Shown: positions 42,790 to 52,227, counted from the stretch's first letter. The stretch is DNA of 64,000 bases from Thalassobaculaceae bacterium (GCA_029212785.1 JARGOG010000002.1:12121-76120), one strand, 5' to 3'. Notes: generated by a model not told the origin, from the letters alone. Translations and numbers: made by a program.

Positions 42790-45154
42790 GGCCGCCACGC
42801 TGGCCTGGCTCGTCGTGCTGGCCGTGGCGGTGCTGTGGGTTGCCGCCCGGGCATGGCAGGCGCCGGTGATCAGCGCCGACCTCTTGGCGATGCTGCCGAA
42901 ACCGTCTCAGCCCTCAGGCGTCGCGCGCTGGAGCGAGACTTATCGCAAGACGGCGGAGCGCCAGGTGGCATTCCTGATCGGCGCGCCGTCCCGGGATCTG
43001 GCGGAGCGTGCGTCTCTGTTGGCGTATCAGGACCTGAAGGCGTCCCGGCAGTTTGAGGAACTGACCCTTCGGCATGATGCCCAGGCGGCGGGGGATGTCG
43101 TGGAGTTCTACGTTCCGCGTCGTTTCGGCCTTCTGACCGACCGGACCCGCGAGAGGCTCGGGAGCGGACAGGACGATCTGGTGCTGCGCGCCATCATCCG
43201 CGCCTATTTTGATCCCGCTTCGGCTCTGGTCTCCAATGTCATCGAGGTCGATCCGTTCCTGTTCCTGTCACGGTACATGGCGGATCTCGGCGGGTCCTCC
43301 GGCGGCGAGGTCAGCGTCGAGAACGGCCTCGTGACGGTCCGCGCGGAAGGCACGGTGTATATCCTGATTTCCGGCACCCTCGCGGACAGCCCGTTTTCCT
43401 TCGCGCTGCAGGATCGGCTTCGTCCGGTGCTGGCCGCGCTCGGCACCGCCGGTGCGGGCTACCCGGACGGCGTGAGCGTTCTGCGGTCGGGGGCGATCTT
43501 CCATGCCGTGGCGGGCCGGGACTCCGCTCGAGGCGAGATCTCGACGGTCGGTCTCGGCGCCCTGGCCGGCATCGTGCTCCTGTACCTGGTGGTGTTCCGG
43601 TCGTTTCGGCCGCTCGTGCTGAGCCTGTTGTCGATCGCGGTCGGTTGCCTGGGCGGGTTCGCGGCCTGTGTGATCGCGTTCGGCCAGATCCATCTGCTGA
43701 CGCTGGTGTTCGGTGCCACGCTGGTCGGCATCTCGGTGGACTACTCCCTCCATTATTTCTGCGCCCGGTTTCATCCGCGATCGCACGGCGGACCCGCCGC
43801 GGCGATCAGACGGGTGCTGCCGGGCATGACGTTGGGCCTCCTGACCAGCGCCGCGGGCTTTGCCGGGCTGCTGCTGCTCGGCTTTCCGGGTTTGCAGCAG
43901 GTCGGGCTGTTCTCCGGCGTCGGGCTGCTCTGCGCCTATCTTTTCGTCCTGACCGTGTCCCCCCGCCTCGACGCGGCGGCCGGTGTTTCTCCGCCCACCC
44001 GGCTGCTGGCCTGGGCCGACGGTTATCTGGACCGGGCGGCACGGCGGAGAAGCGCCTATGTCGGGGCCGCCGCCATCGTGCTGGCGGTCGGCGTATCGGG
44101 AATGCTGAAGCTCCACGCGGTCGATGACATCCGCCAGCTTCAATCGGCCGATCCTTCGGTGCTGGCGGAAGACCGGAGCGTCCGTGACCGCCTCGGCCAG
44201 GACGTGGCCAGCCAGTTCTTTCTCGTCACCGCCGCCGATTCCGGCCAGTTGCTGGCGCGCGAGGAGCATCTGGCCGCGCTGCTGAAGCAGGCCGAAACCG
44301 ACGGGACGATTTCCGGGCACATGGCGTTCGCGGCATTCGTACCGTCGCCGGCAAGGCGGGCGGAGAACTACGCGCTCCTCGGTGACTTCCTGCGCGACCG
44401 CCGCCCGGAGCTGGAGCGCGTTGCCGGCGAGGTCGGGCTTCCGGACGCCCTCCTCGACCGCTATCGGGTCGATTTTGCCGCGGGCGACGGGGCGGACGAC
44501 GCCGATGCCCTCGCCGCGTGGCTGGAGACGCCCATGGCCCGGCCCTATCGCGCGCTGTGGCTCGGACGGTCGGGCGATCAGGTCGCGGCGGTCGTCGGCC
44601 TCAGTGGCGTGCGCGACCCCCGGGCGCTGGCCGGCCTGCAGGAGCGCGTGGACGGGGTCACCTTCGTCGATCGGGTCGATGACCTGTCGCGGCTGTTCGC
44701 GGAGCTGCGCGAGGCGGCCCAGGTATTGATCCTGGCGGCCTGCGCTGTTATCGCCATGGTAGTCGTTTTTCGCTATGGACCAACCGGTGGAGCGGCGGTC
44801 ATCACCGCACCCGTGACGGCCGTGGTGGCAAGTCTCGGCCTGCAGGGATGGTTGGGTGAACCTCAAAGCATATTCAACGTGATGGCGCTGCTGTTAGTTC
44901 TGGGGATTGGCGTGGATTTCGGGATTTTCGTGCGTGAGGCCGGGCGGGAGGCCGGATCGACCCTGCTCGCGGTCGCACTGTCGGCGGTCACCTCCATCCT
45001 CGCTTTCGGATTGCTCGGGCTTTCCTCCACGGCCGGCGTGCACGGCTTCGGCCTGACGGTTTTCATCGGCGTCGTGGTCGCCTTCCTTCTGTGTCCGCTG
45101 GCCACGACCGGCCGCTCTCCGGACACCGCCCCACCACATCCCGGTGCTTCGTGA
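42779..45154 (+). CDS. MMPL/RND-family lipid exporter of the aryl polyene cluster
   Basis: This 791-residue polytopic membrane protein has two related halves, each with a first helix, a large periplasmic loop and a bundle of about five helices. These include GLGALAGIVLLYLVVFRSF with FGATLVGISVDYSLHYF in the first half, and LLLVLGIGVDFGIFV in the second. The paired GISVDY / GIGVDF motifs are typical of MMPL transporters. It starts at TTG in the tail of the LolA-like gene. It probably exports the aryl polyene-lipid and corresponds to ApeM. Confidence 0.88.
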   Translation: MISRAATLAWLVVLAVAVLWVAARAWQAPVISADLLAMLPKPSQPSGVARWSETYRKTAERQVAFLIGAPSRDLAERASLLAYQDLKASRQFEELTLRHDAQAAGDVVEFYVPRRFGLLTDRTRERLGSGQDDLVLRAIIRAYFDPASALVSNVIEVDPFLFLSRYMADLGGSSGGEVSVENGLVTVRAEGTVYILISGTLADSPFSFALQDRLRPVLAALGTAGAGYPDGVSVLRSGAIFHAVAGRDSARGEISTVGLGALAGIVLLYLVVFRSFRPLVLSLLSIAVGCLGGFAACVIAFGQIHLLTLVFGATLVGISVDYSLHYFCARFHPRSHGGPAAAIRRVLPGMTLGLLTSAAGFAGLLLLGFPGLQQVGLFSGVGLLCAYLFVLTVSPRLDAAAGVSPPTRLLAWADGYLDRAARRRSAYVGAAAIVLAVGVSGMLKLHAVDDIRQLQSADPSVLAEDRSVRDRLGQDVASQFFLVTAADSGQLLAREEHLAALLKQAETDGTISGHMAFAAFVPSPARRAENYALLGDFLRDRRPELERVAGEVGLPDALLDRYRVDFAAGDGADDADALAAWLETPMARPYRALWLGRSGDQVAAVVGLSGVRDPRALAGLQERVDGVTFVDRVDDLSRLFAELREAAQVLILAACAVIAMVVVFRYGPTGGAAVITAPVTAVVASLGLQGWLGEPQSIFNVMALLLVLGIGVDFGIFVREAGREAGSTLLAVALSAVTSILAFGLLGLSSTAGVHGFGLTVFIGVVVAFLLCPLATTGRSPDTAPPHPGAS

Positions 45155-46389
45155 CCGTCGAGCAGGCGGTCAGCTGCGATGTCGCGATCATCGGCGCGGG
45201 GCCGGCCGGCACCGTGGCCGGCGCGCTGCTTGCCGCCCAGGGCTTCGATGTCGTCGTGCTCGAGCGTTCGACGTTCCCGCGGTTCTCGATCGGCGAGAGT
45301 TTGCTGCCGCAGTCGATGGTCGTGCTTGAGGAAGCGGGCATGCTCGACGCGGTGGAGGCGGGCCGATTCCAGCTGAAGACCGGGGCGGTGTTTCACCGGG
45401 GACCACGGAGCGCGGTCTTCGACTTCTCGGACAAGTTCTCTCCCGGATGGGGCACCGCCCTTGAGGTTCAGCGGGCGCCGTTCGACAAGATCCTCGCCGA
45501 CGAGGCGGCGCGCCAGGGTGTCGAGATCTGGTACGGGTGCGACCTGGGCGAGGTCGATTTCGATCGCGACCGGCCGCGTCTGGCCTGCACGCGCGAGGGC
45601 GGCGAGACCGTTCTGACGGCATCCTTCTGTCTCGATGCCAGCGGGTTCGGGCAGGTCCTGGCGAAGAAACTGAACCTCGCCCGGCCCAGCCGGTATCCGG
45701 CCAGGGAGTCGATCTTCACCCATGTCGGGGATGCATTCCCGCAAGGTCTGTTCGATCGCGATAAGATCCTGATCACGGTTCATCCAACCGACCCCGGCAT
45801 CTGGTATTGGCTGATCCCGTTCTCCAACGGGACGAGTTCCATCGGTACCGTGGCGGCGAAGGACGCGTATCGGCGATACCCGGGCGACGATGCCGACATT
45901 CTGACTGGCGTCATCGCCGAGGCCGACCGGCTTGCCGAGCTGATGGCGCATGCCACGTTCGACCGTCCCTGCCAACGCATCGTCGGTTATTCCTCGGAGG
46001 TGACGACGCTGACCGGCGCCAATTTCGCGCTGCTGGGAAATGCGGGCGGATTTCTCGATCCGGTGTTCTCCTCGGGCGTGACGATCGCCCTCAAGTCGGC
46101 CTCGCTGGCGGCATCCGTCCTGGGGCGGCAGCTGCGCGGGCATGCGGTGGACTGGGAACAGCAATTCGTCGCGCCGATGCAGCTCGGTGTGCGGACATTC
46201 GGCGCATTCGTCAGCGCCTGGTATGATGGCCGGCTGCAGGACATCATCTTCGCCGAAGACAAGCGCATCCCCATTCAGCAGATGATCTGCTCGGTCCTGG
46301 CGGGGTATGCCTGGGACATGAACAATCCCTATGTCGCGCAACCGGAACGCCGCCTGACCGCGTTGGCGGAGATCTGCCGGCGGTCATGA
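45151..46389 (+). CDS. Halogenase-like FAD-dependent oxidoreductase of the aryl polyene cluster
   Basis: This 412-residue flavoprotein starts at the GTG overlapping the exporter stop (GTGA). It has the FAD motif GAGPAGTVAG, then GESLLPQSM. Lys76 lies in FQLKTGAVF, the WxWxIP motif is WYWLIP (218-223), and FLDPVFSSG (301-309) fits FxxPxxSxG. WxWxIP is the hallmark of flavin-dependent halogenases, and the GES-LP plus Lys pattern resembles their phenol/pyrrole-type branch. It may halogenate or hydroxylate the aryl head group; a non-halogenating relative cannot be excluded. Confidence 0.82.
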   Translation: MTVEQAVSCDVAIIGAGPAGTVAGALLAAQGFDVVVLERSTFPRFSIGESLLPQSMVVLEEAGMLDAVEAGRFQLKTGAVFHRGPRSAVFDFSDKFSPGWGTALEVQRAPFDKILADEAARQGVEIWYGCDLGEVDFDRDRPRLACTREGGETVLTASFCLDASGFGQVLAKKLNLARPSRYPARESIFTHVGDAFPQGLFDRDKILITVHPTDPGIWYWLIPFSNGTSSIGTVAAKDAYRRYPGDDADILTGVIAEADRLAELMAHATFDRPCQRIVGYSSEVTTLTGANFALLGNAGGFLDPVFSSGVTIALKSASLAASVLGRQLRGHAVDWEQQFVAPMQLGVRTFGAFVSAWYDGRLQDIIFAEDKRIPIQQMICSVLAGYAWDMNNPYVAQPERRLTALAEICRRS

Positions 46390-46964
46390 GGCACCTGTCG
46401 ATCCTGTTCGTGTGCGCGGTGGTGCTGTCGGGATGCGCCGCCGGGCAAGCGGAGCCGCCGGCAGGGCAGGCCCTGCTATCAGCCATCCTGCCGCCGTCCA
46501 GCCTCGGCCATCCCCTGGTGTCGAGCCAGCTCATGGATCTCGATGTCGGTGGCGAGACGATGACGTTTCAAATCGAACTCGAACTGACCTCGGCGCGCCT
46601 CGCGATGGTGGTGCTCACGACCTACGGCGCCCCGGCCTTCACGCTGGAGCAGGACGCGCGGGACGTTTCGGTGCAGACTTTCGGTGCCGACGCCTTCCCG
46701 ATCGATCCCCGCTATGTGCTTTCGGATTTTCAGCTCTCGCGCTGGCCGATGGCGGTGCTGCGGGAGCCGCTCGAGGATCGGGGATTCGTTCTGCGGGAGA
46801 TCGACGGGATGCGCACGGTGTTCAACGGCCTGGGGGTCAGGCTGGTCGAGATCGCGGTTCCGCAGAGCGCCGGATCCGCGATGCCGGGCAAGAGTACGAT
46901 CCGGCATTTCGATCCCGCTTACCGGGCGTCGATCCGGCCCATCGGGACAGGGGCGGACCGCTAG
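46386..46964 (+). CDS. DUF3261 lipoprotein of the aryl polyene cluster
   Basis: This 192-residue secreted lipoprotein has the lipobox VVLSGC (Cys near residue 17), followed by a beta-rich domain with SRWPMAVLREPLEDRGFVL. DUF3261 proteins are recurrent in aryl polyene loci and may help anchor or insert the pigment at the outer membrane; no enzyme motif is visible. ATGA overlap with the flavoprotein gene. Confidence 0.82.
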   Translation: MRHLSILFVCAVVLSGCAAGQAEPPAGQALLSAILPPSSLGHPLVSSQLMDLDVGGETMTFQIELELTSARLAMVVLTTYGAPAFTLEQDARDVSVQTFGADAFPIDPRYVLSDFQLSRWPMAVLREPLEDRGFVLREIDGMRTVFNGLGVRLVEIAVPQSAGSAMPGKSTIRHFDPAYRASIRPIGTGADR

Positions 46965-46966
46965 GC

Positions 46967-48163
46967 ATGTCGCAGCCGGTATATCTTTCTGACCTTGGGA
47001 TCGTGAGCCCGCTCGGCCGCGGCCCGACGGCGGTGTTTGAAGCGATGGTCTCCGGCGGTAGTCCGGGGGTTGTCCGCCGCCCCGACCTGCTGGTGGGTGG
47101 AGCGACGGCCCATGTCGGTGTTGTCGACGGGCGTCTCCCGGCGATTCCTGACCATCTGGCGTGCTACGCCAGCCGAAACACCGCGATGATCATCGAAGCG
47201 GCGGAGCAACTGCGCGCGCCGATCGAGGCGGCTCTGTCGAAATTCGGGCCGGAGCGGATCGCCGTGGTGATGGGGACGAGCACCTCCGGGATCGACGAAG
47301 GCGAACGCGCGGTGTGGGCGGGGCGCGCCGCCGGAAAGGTGCCGTCGAGCTTCGATACTCGGCAGCAGGAAATCGGCAGCCCGGCCGAATTCCTGGCGCG
47401 CTATCTGGGCCTCGAGGCGCCGGCCTACTGCATTTCGACGGCTTGCAGCTCCAGCGCGCACGCCCTTGCCGCCGGGCGGCGGATGCTGTCGACGGGCATG
47501 GCGGATGTGGTGCTGGCGGGCGGTGCCGACAGTCTCTGCCGTCTAACCGTTAATGGATTCCACGCCTTGTCGGCGCTGTCTCCGGGCCGCTGCAATCCGT
47601 TCAGTCGGAACCGGGACGGCACGATGATCGGGGAGGGAGCGGCGATTTTCTTGATGCAGAAGGCCCCCTCGGAAGTGGCTCTGCTCGGGGTCGGGGCTTC
47701 GTCGGATGCCCACAGCATGACGGCGCCCGAGCCCGACGGCGCGGGGGTGGAACTGGCGGTCCGTCAGGCGTTGGACGACGCCGATCTGTCGCCCGAAGCG
47801 ATCGACTATATCCAGTTGCATGGCACCGGAACCCAGCAGAACGACGCGATGGAGAGCCGGGTGGTCCGCCGGGTGTTCGGCACACGGACTCCCTGCAGCT
47901 CGTCCAAGGGTCAGATCGGCCATACGCTTGGCGCGGCTGGTGCCATGGGCGCGGCGCATTGCTGGCTCGCGGCGCGGTCGGACAATCCCGACGGTCGGCT
48001 GCCGCCGCATGTCTGGGACGGCGCGGCGGAAGAGGGGCTTTTGTCGGAGTGTCTGGTGCGGCCCGGTCAGTCTCTGTCGCCCGCCGCCCGCCGCGTTTTT
48101 CTGAGCCAGGCCTTTGCCTTTGGCGGCAACAACGTCGCCCTCGTGATCGGTCGGCGGTCATGA
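46967..48163 (+). CDS. apeO: Beta-ketoacyl-ACP synthase, aryl polyene elongation
   Basis: This 398-residue type II ketosynthase has a complete Cys-His-His triad: Cys160 in ISTACSSSAHA, His in LHGTGTQQND, and His in KGQIGHTLGAAG. It should pair with the ApeC-like chain-length factor and condense malonyl units to extend the polyene. The ATG beginning MSQPVYLSDLG, two bases after the previous stop, gives the normal ketosynthase N terminus; the longer frame is a shadow of the DUF3261 gene. Confidence 0.9.
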   Translation: MSQPVYLSDLGIVSPLGRGPTAVFEAMVSGGSPGVVRRPDLLVGGATAHVGVVDGRLPAIPDHLACYASRNTAMIIEAAEQLRAPIEAALSKFGPERIAVVMGTSTSGIDEGERAVWAGRAAGKVPSSFDTRQQEIGSPAEFLARYLGLEAPAYCISTACSSSAHALAAGRRMLSTGMADVVLAGGADSLCRLTVNGFHALSALSPGRCNPFSRNRDGTMIGEGAAIFLMQKAPSEVALLGVGASSDAHSMTAPEPDGAGVELAVRQALDDADLSPEAIDYIQLHGTGTQQNDAMESRVVRRVFGTRTPCSSSKGQIGHTLGAAGAMGAAHCWLAARSDNPDGRLPPHVWDGAAEEGLLSECLVRPGQSLSPAARRVFLSQAFAFGGNNVALVIGRRS

Positions 48164-48603
48164 CGGCGTTTCCCTGGTCGATCGAGGAGGTGCTGCCGCA
48201 TAGCGGCGGGATGGTCCTGTTGGACGCGGTCGTCGACGTGGGCGATACCTGGGCCCGAACCAGCGTGCGGATCGGTGAAGACAGCCTGTTCTTCGAGCCG
48301 GGCAGCGGCGTACCCGGCTGGGTCGGTATCGAATACATGGCGCAGACCATCGCCCTGATCTTCGGCGTGCAGTCGAGGCGGGCGGGCGAGGATGTCCGGA
48401 TCGGCATGCTGCTCGGCACCCGGCGTTACGAGGCGGACGTCGCGTATTTTCCGCTGGGTCTTGAACTGCAGGTTCACGTCGCCGAGGCATGGCAGGACGG
48501 CACCATGGCGGTCTTTGACTGTGGTATCGAGAATGAAGCGGGGAGCCGTCTTGCGACGGCACGGGTCAATGTCTATCGCTCAGACATGACCTTGGCTGGC
48601 TAG
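48160..48603 (+). CDS. apeP: 3-hydroxyacyl-ACP dehydratase (hot-dog), aryl polyene cluster
   Basis: This 147-residue single hot-dog domain protein has features PHSGGMVLLDAVVD and GWVGIEYMAQTIAL, as in ApeP/FabZ-like proteins. In the E. coli system ApeP works in complex with the second dehydratase ApeI, here fused to the adenylation enzyme. It would form the conjugated double bonds after ketoreduction. The start overlaps the ketosynthase stop (ATGA). Confidence 0.88.
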   Translation: MTAFPWSIEEVLPHSGGMVLLDAVVDVGDTWARTSVRIGEDSLFFEPGSGVPGWVGIEYMAQTIALIFGVQSRRAGEDVRIGMLLGTRRYEADVAYFPLGLELQVHVAEAWQDGTMAVFDCGIENEAGSRLATARVNVYRSDMTLAG

Positions 48604-48617
48604 GGGAGGGAATGGGC

Positions 48618-49343
48618 ATGCGACGCACCGTTCTAGTGACCGGCGGCGGTCGCGGTATCGGCAGGGAGGTCTCGCTGCGCCTGGCGCGCTCCGGCTTCGA
48701 CCTTTCGGTCCACTACCATCGGAACCGGGAGGCGGCGGAGGCCGTCGCCGAGGAGGCGCGCGGCACCGGCGTTCAAGCCCACACCCTGCAGTTCGATCTG
48801 GTGGAACGCGACCACACCTGCGAGACGCTGAGCCGGGACATGGCCGAGCACGGCGCCTATTACGGGGTCGTCTTCAATGCCGGTATGAACCACGACGCTG
48901 CCTTCCCCGCGATGACCGGCGAGGAATGGGACAGCGTGCTGCACACCAATCTCGACGGTTTCTACAATGTGCTGCACCCGATCACGATGCCGATGGTCCG
49001 CGCCCGTCTCGGCGGTCGGATCGTGGTGATGTCGTCGGTGGCCGGGATTGCCGGGAACCGCGGCCAGGTGAACTACAGCGCCGCCAAAGGCGGGCTGATT
49101 GCGGCGGCGAAATCGCTGGCCATCGAGCTGGCCAAGCGGCGGATCACCGTCAACTGCATCGCGCCCGGGTTCATCGAGACCGAAATGACCGAGGCGATCC
49201 CGGCGGATCTGGTCCGCGATCTGGTCCCGGCCCGCCGGATGGGGCGCCCCGAGGAGGTGGCTGGTCTCGTCGCCTATCTGTTCTCTGACGATGCCGAGTA
49301 CATCACGCGCCAGGTCATCTCCGTGAACGGAGGGATGCTGTGA
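48618..49343 (+). CDS. apeQ: 3-oxoacyl-ACP reductase (SDR), aryl polyene cluster
   Basis: This 241-residue NADPH-dependent short-chain dehydrogenase is FabG-like. Cofactor motif TGGGRGIG lies at residues 8-15, the NAG motif in VFNAGMNHD, and the catalytic Ser, Tyr and Lys in VMSSVAGIAGN and VNYSAAKGG. The ATG at 48618 is chosen because GGGGAGGG lies 8 bp upstream; the ATG at 48612 is too close to it. It reduces the beta-keto group after each condensation. Confidence 0.92.
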   Translation: MRRTVLVTGGGRGIGREVSLRLARSGFDLSVHYHRNREAAEAVAEEARGTGVQAHTLQFDLVERDHTCETLSRDMAEHGAYYGVVFNAGMNHDAAFPAMTGEEWDSVLHTNLDGFYNVLHPITMPMVRARLGGRIVVMSSVAGIAGNRGQVNYSAAKGGLIAAAKSLAIELAKRRITVNCIAPGFIETEMTEAIPADLVRDLVPARRMGRPEEVAGLVAYLFSDDAEYITRQVISVNGGML

Positions 49344-50578
49344 CCAAGCGGGTCGTCGTGACGGGCATGGGGGGCGTTTCCCCGATCGGGACGGCCTGGA
49401 CGGAGGTCGAGCAGGCCCTGCGCGCGGGTCGCAGCGCCGTCCACACCATGCCGGACTGGGATAAATACGAAGGCCTGAACACCCGGCTCGGCGCACGGGC
49501 GGTACCGTTCGAGGTCTCCGAGCGGTATTCCAGAAAGCGGACGCGCAGCATGGGACGGGTCGCCCTGATGGCGACCTGGACGGCCGATCAGGCATTGCGG
49601 GATGCCGGGCTCAGCGACGATCCCATTCTCCAAAGCGGCCGGGTCGGGGTCGCCTACGGCTCGTCCTCCGGCTCGCCGCCCGCCCTCAGCAGCCTGATCC
49701 AGATGCTGCTGACCAATTCCACACAATCGGTCACCGCCAATTCATACGTTCAGATGATGCCGCACACGACCGGTGCGAACGTGTCGGTGTTCTTCGGGAT
49801 CTGCGGGCGGATGATCCCGACCTCCAGCGCCTGCACCTCCGGCAGTCTGGCCATTGGCATGGCGTACGAAGCCATCCAGCAGGGCAAGCAGACGATCATG
49901 CTGGCCGGCGGGGCGGAGGAGCTCAGCGTGGCGCAGGCCGCCGTCTTCGACGTCCTGTACGCGACGAGCACCAGGAACGACTGCCCGACATCGACGCCGC
50001 GGCCGTTCGACGCCGACCGCGACGGCATGGTCGTCGGCGAGGGGGCGGCCACCCTGGTGCTGGAGGAGTTGGAGCACGCCCGGGCACGGGGCGCGACCAT
50101 CCACGCGGAGATCGTCGGATTCGGGACCAATTCGGACGGGCGGCACTTCACTCAACCGTCGAAGGAGACCATGGCGGTCGCGATGCGGCTTGCGCTGGAC
50201 GGGGCCGGACTGACTCCCGATCGGATCGGTTATGTCAACGCGCACGGGACCGCGACCGGGTTGGGCGATATCGCCGAATCCCACGCGACCCGGGAGATCT
50301 TCGGCCGTTCGGTGCCGTTCAGTTCCCTGAAGAGCTATTTCGGGCATACGCTTGGCGCCTGCGGAAGCATCGAGGCCTGGATGACGATCGAAATGATGAA
50401 AGCGGGCTGGTTCGCGCCGACCATCAATCTTCGTTCCGTCGACAAGGAGTGCGCCGATCTGGACTACATCATCGGCGACGGAAGGGCCGCTCCCGTCGAT
50501 TTCGCCATGTCGAACAATTTCGCGTTCGGCGGCGTGAACACATCGCTGATTTTCCGCCGGGGAGAGGCGGAAGGCTGA
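49340..50578 (+). CDS. apeR: Beta-ketoacyl-ACP synthase, second, of the aryl polyene cluster
   Basis: This 412-residue ketosynthase has Cys165 in TSSACTSGSLAIG, His in NAHGTATGLGD and His in LKSYFGHTLGACG. It starts at GTG overlapping the reductase stop. In characterised aryl polyene systems ApeR can carry out the first condensation on the aryl starter, while ApeO-ApeC does the extension. It ends the co-directional cluster; the next gene is on the other strand. Confidence 0.9.
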   Translation: MTKRVVVTGMGGVSPIGTAWTEVEQALRAGRSAVHTMPDWDKYEGLNTRLGARAVPFEVSERYSRKRTRSMGRVALMATWTADQALRDAGLSDDPILQSGRVGVAYGSSSGSPPALSSLIQMLLTNSTQSVTANSYVQMMPHTTGANVSVFFGICGRMIPTSSACTSGSLAIGMAYEAIQQGKQTIMLAGGAEELSVAQAAVFDVLYATSTRNDCPTSTPRPFDADRDGMVVGEGAATLVLEELEHARARGATIHAEIVGFGTNSDGRHFTQPSKETMAVAMRLALDGAGLTPDRIGYVNAHGTATGLGDIAESHATREIFGRSVPFSSLKSYFGHTLGACGSIEAWMTIEMMKAGWFAPTINLRSVDKECADLDYIIGDGRAAPVDFAMSNNFAFGGVNTSLIFRRGEAEG

Positions 50579-50583
50579 GCGGA

Positions 50584-50931
50584 TCAGTTTGACACTCTAA
50601 ACGCCGTATACCCGGCCCGCTTGAAGGACATTCCGCAGTAGGACCGGTTGGCGTTTGTGTCGACGTAAAGGTTAGCCGCTTTTCCCGCTTCGAAGAACTG
50701 AACCCGCTTCCAGCCCGATTGCCCGTCGACTGTCCCGTCGACGACCGAGCTGACGCTGACAGCGTTCATGCGCTCATCCGCTTTCTTGTGGCCGTATGTA
50801 TTGGTCCAAATACAGTTCTTTGTGATCAATGACGCATATTTCCGGGAGTCTGCATCAGTTAACTGACTGCCGGTTGTCTGGCAGCCGGCGAGCATGGTGA
50901 ATACAACTGTCGCTAAAACCCATATCCGCAT
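50584..50931 (-). CDS. Small putative lipoprotein, unknown function
   Basis: This 115-residue secreted protein has signal MRIWVLATVVFTMLAGC with the lipobox Cys at residue 17. The mature domain has two further Cys residues (TKNCIWTNTYGHKK and NRSYCGMSF) that could form a disulfide. The chosen ATG has GGAGG seven bases upstream. Base composition, especially the promoter region (50932-51060), is more AT-rich than the neighbours. No family is recognised. It faces the aryl polyene operon tail to tail, with a 5-bp gap. Confidence 0.8.
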   Translation of the reverse strand: MRIWVLATVVFTMLAGCQTTGSQLTDADSRKYASLITKNCIWTNTYGHKKADERMNAVSVSSVVDGTVDGQSGWKRVQFFEAGKAANLYVDTNANRSYCGMSFKRAGYTAFRVSN

Positions 50932-51152
50932 CTCATATCCTCCGCCTTCCCGAAGGCTTGGATCGTAGAATATGAAGTTTGCTATGTGAATCAACTTTTC
51001 AACTTTAAGAGAGTTTTCGGGTCGTGGTCGGAATCTCGATTTGCCTCGCTCCAAGCGTACCCTGACCGCGAGTGCCTTGTTGTGACGGATCAGCCGAGGC
51101 GTTTCGGCTATCATTGTCCGATTCGATCCGTGTCCAGCGCTGCGGAAACGCC

Positions 51153-52196
51153 ATGACGTCCATCCTCATCGTCACCGACGCCTGGCGGCCTCAGGTCAAT
51201 GGTGTCGTCCGGTCGCTCGAAAGCACCGCCAGGGAACTGGAGGGGATGGGGGTTCGGGTCGAGATCCTGTCGCCGCAGGAATTCGTGACCGCCCCTTGCC
51301 CGACCTACCCGGACATCCGGCTGTCGCTGACATATCGGGGGGCGGTGCAACGGCGCATCGCGGCATTCGACTGCGAGCATATTCATATCGCCACCGAAGG
51401 TCCGCTCGGACTGCTGGCCGGATCGGCGGCGCGCCGGATGGGGCGGCCGTACACGACCAGCTATCACACGCGCTTTCCGGAGTATCTGGGCGCGCGCTGG
51501 CCGTTTCCGATCGACTGGACCTACGCCTGGCTGCGCCGGTTCCACAATTTCGGGGTCGGCTGCATGGTGGCGACCGAGTCGCTCAGGCGGGACCTTGAGT
51601 TTCGCGGCTTCCGGAACCTGATGCCGTGGTCGCGCGGCGTGGATGCCGAGCTGTTTCGGCCCTTGGACGGGTCGGTCCTTCCGGACACCCTGCCGCGTCC
51701 GATCTTCATGAATGTCGGACGGATCTCGGTCGAGAAGAACATCGAGGCCTTCCTCGACCTGGACCTTCCCGGATCCAAGGTGGTGGTCGGCGACGGTCCT
51801 CGATTGCCGACCTTCCGGCGGAAGTATCCGGACGTGCTGTTCACCGGCGAAAAGTCCGGTGAGGAGTTGGCGGGTCTATGCGCCAGTGCCGATGTGTTCG
51901 TTTTTCCGTCGCGCACCGACACGTTCGGCCTCGTCCTGCTGGAGGCACTGGCCTGTGGCGTGCCGGTCGCCGCATTCCCCGTCATGGGGCCGCGCGACAT
52001 CGTCGCGGACAGCGGAGCCGGTATTCTCAGCGACGATCTGCGTCAGGCCGCCCTGGACGCGCTCGACATTCCAGGAGCGCGTTGCCGCGAACGGGCGCTG
52101 GAGTTCAGCTGGGCGTCCTGCGCGCGGCAGTTTCTCGACAACGCACAGACCGCTCAGGCGGCGTTCGCGACTCCGCGACTACCGCTCATTGCCTGA
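51153..52196 (+). CDS. GT4-family glycosyltransferase (GT-B fold)
   Basis: This 347-residue cytosolic or peripheral membrane glycosyltransferase resembles MgtA/PimB-type GDP-mannose or UDP-sugar transferases. The N-terminal Rossmann domain has TDAWRPQVNGVVRSLE and the acceptor-loop region TEGPLGLLAG. The C-terminal domain has VGRISVEKNIEAF and the EX7E donor motif within TDTFGLVLLEALACGVPVAAF. The ATG at 51153 is the family start. It converges on a cyclopropane-synthase-like gene; both may modify membrane lipids, for example as glycolipid synthesis. Confidence 0.9.
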   Translation: MTSILIVTDAWRPQVNGVVRSLESTARELEGMGVRVEILSPQEFVTAPCPTYPDIRLSLTYRGAVQRRIAAFDCEHIHIATEGPLGLLAGSAARRMGRPYTTSYHTRFPEYLGARWPFPIDWTYAWLRRFHNFGVGCMVATESLRRDLEFRGFRNLMPWSRGVDAELFRPLDGSVLPDTLPRPIFMNVGRISVEKNIEAFLDLDLPGSKVVVGDGPRLPTFRRKYPDVLFTGEKSGEELAGLCASADVFVFPSRTDTFGLVLLEALACGVPVAAFPVMGPRDIVADSGAGILSDDLRQAALDALDIPGARCRERALEFSWASCARQFLDNAQTAQAAFATPRLPLIA

Positions 52197-52227
52197 CGTG
52201 GTGTCGACCGTCACGCGACGATATGTT

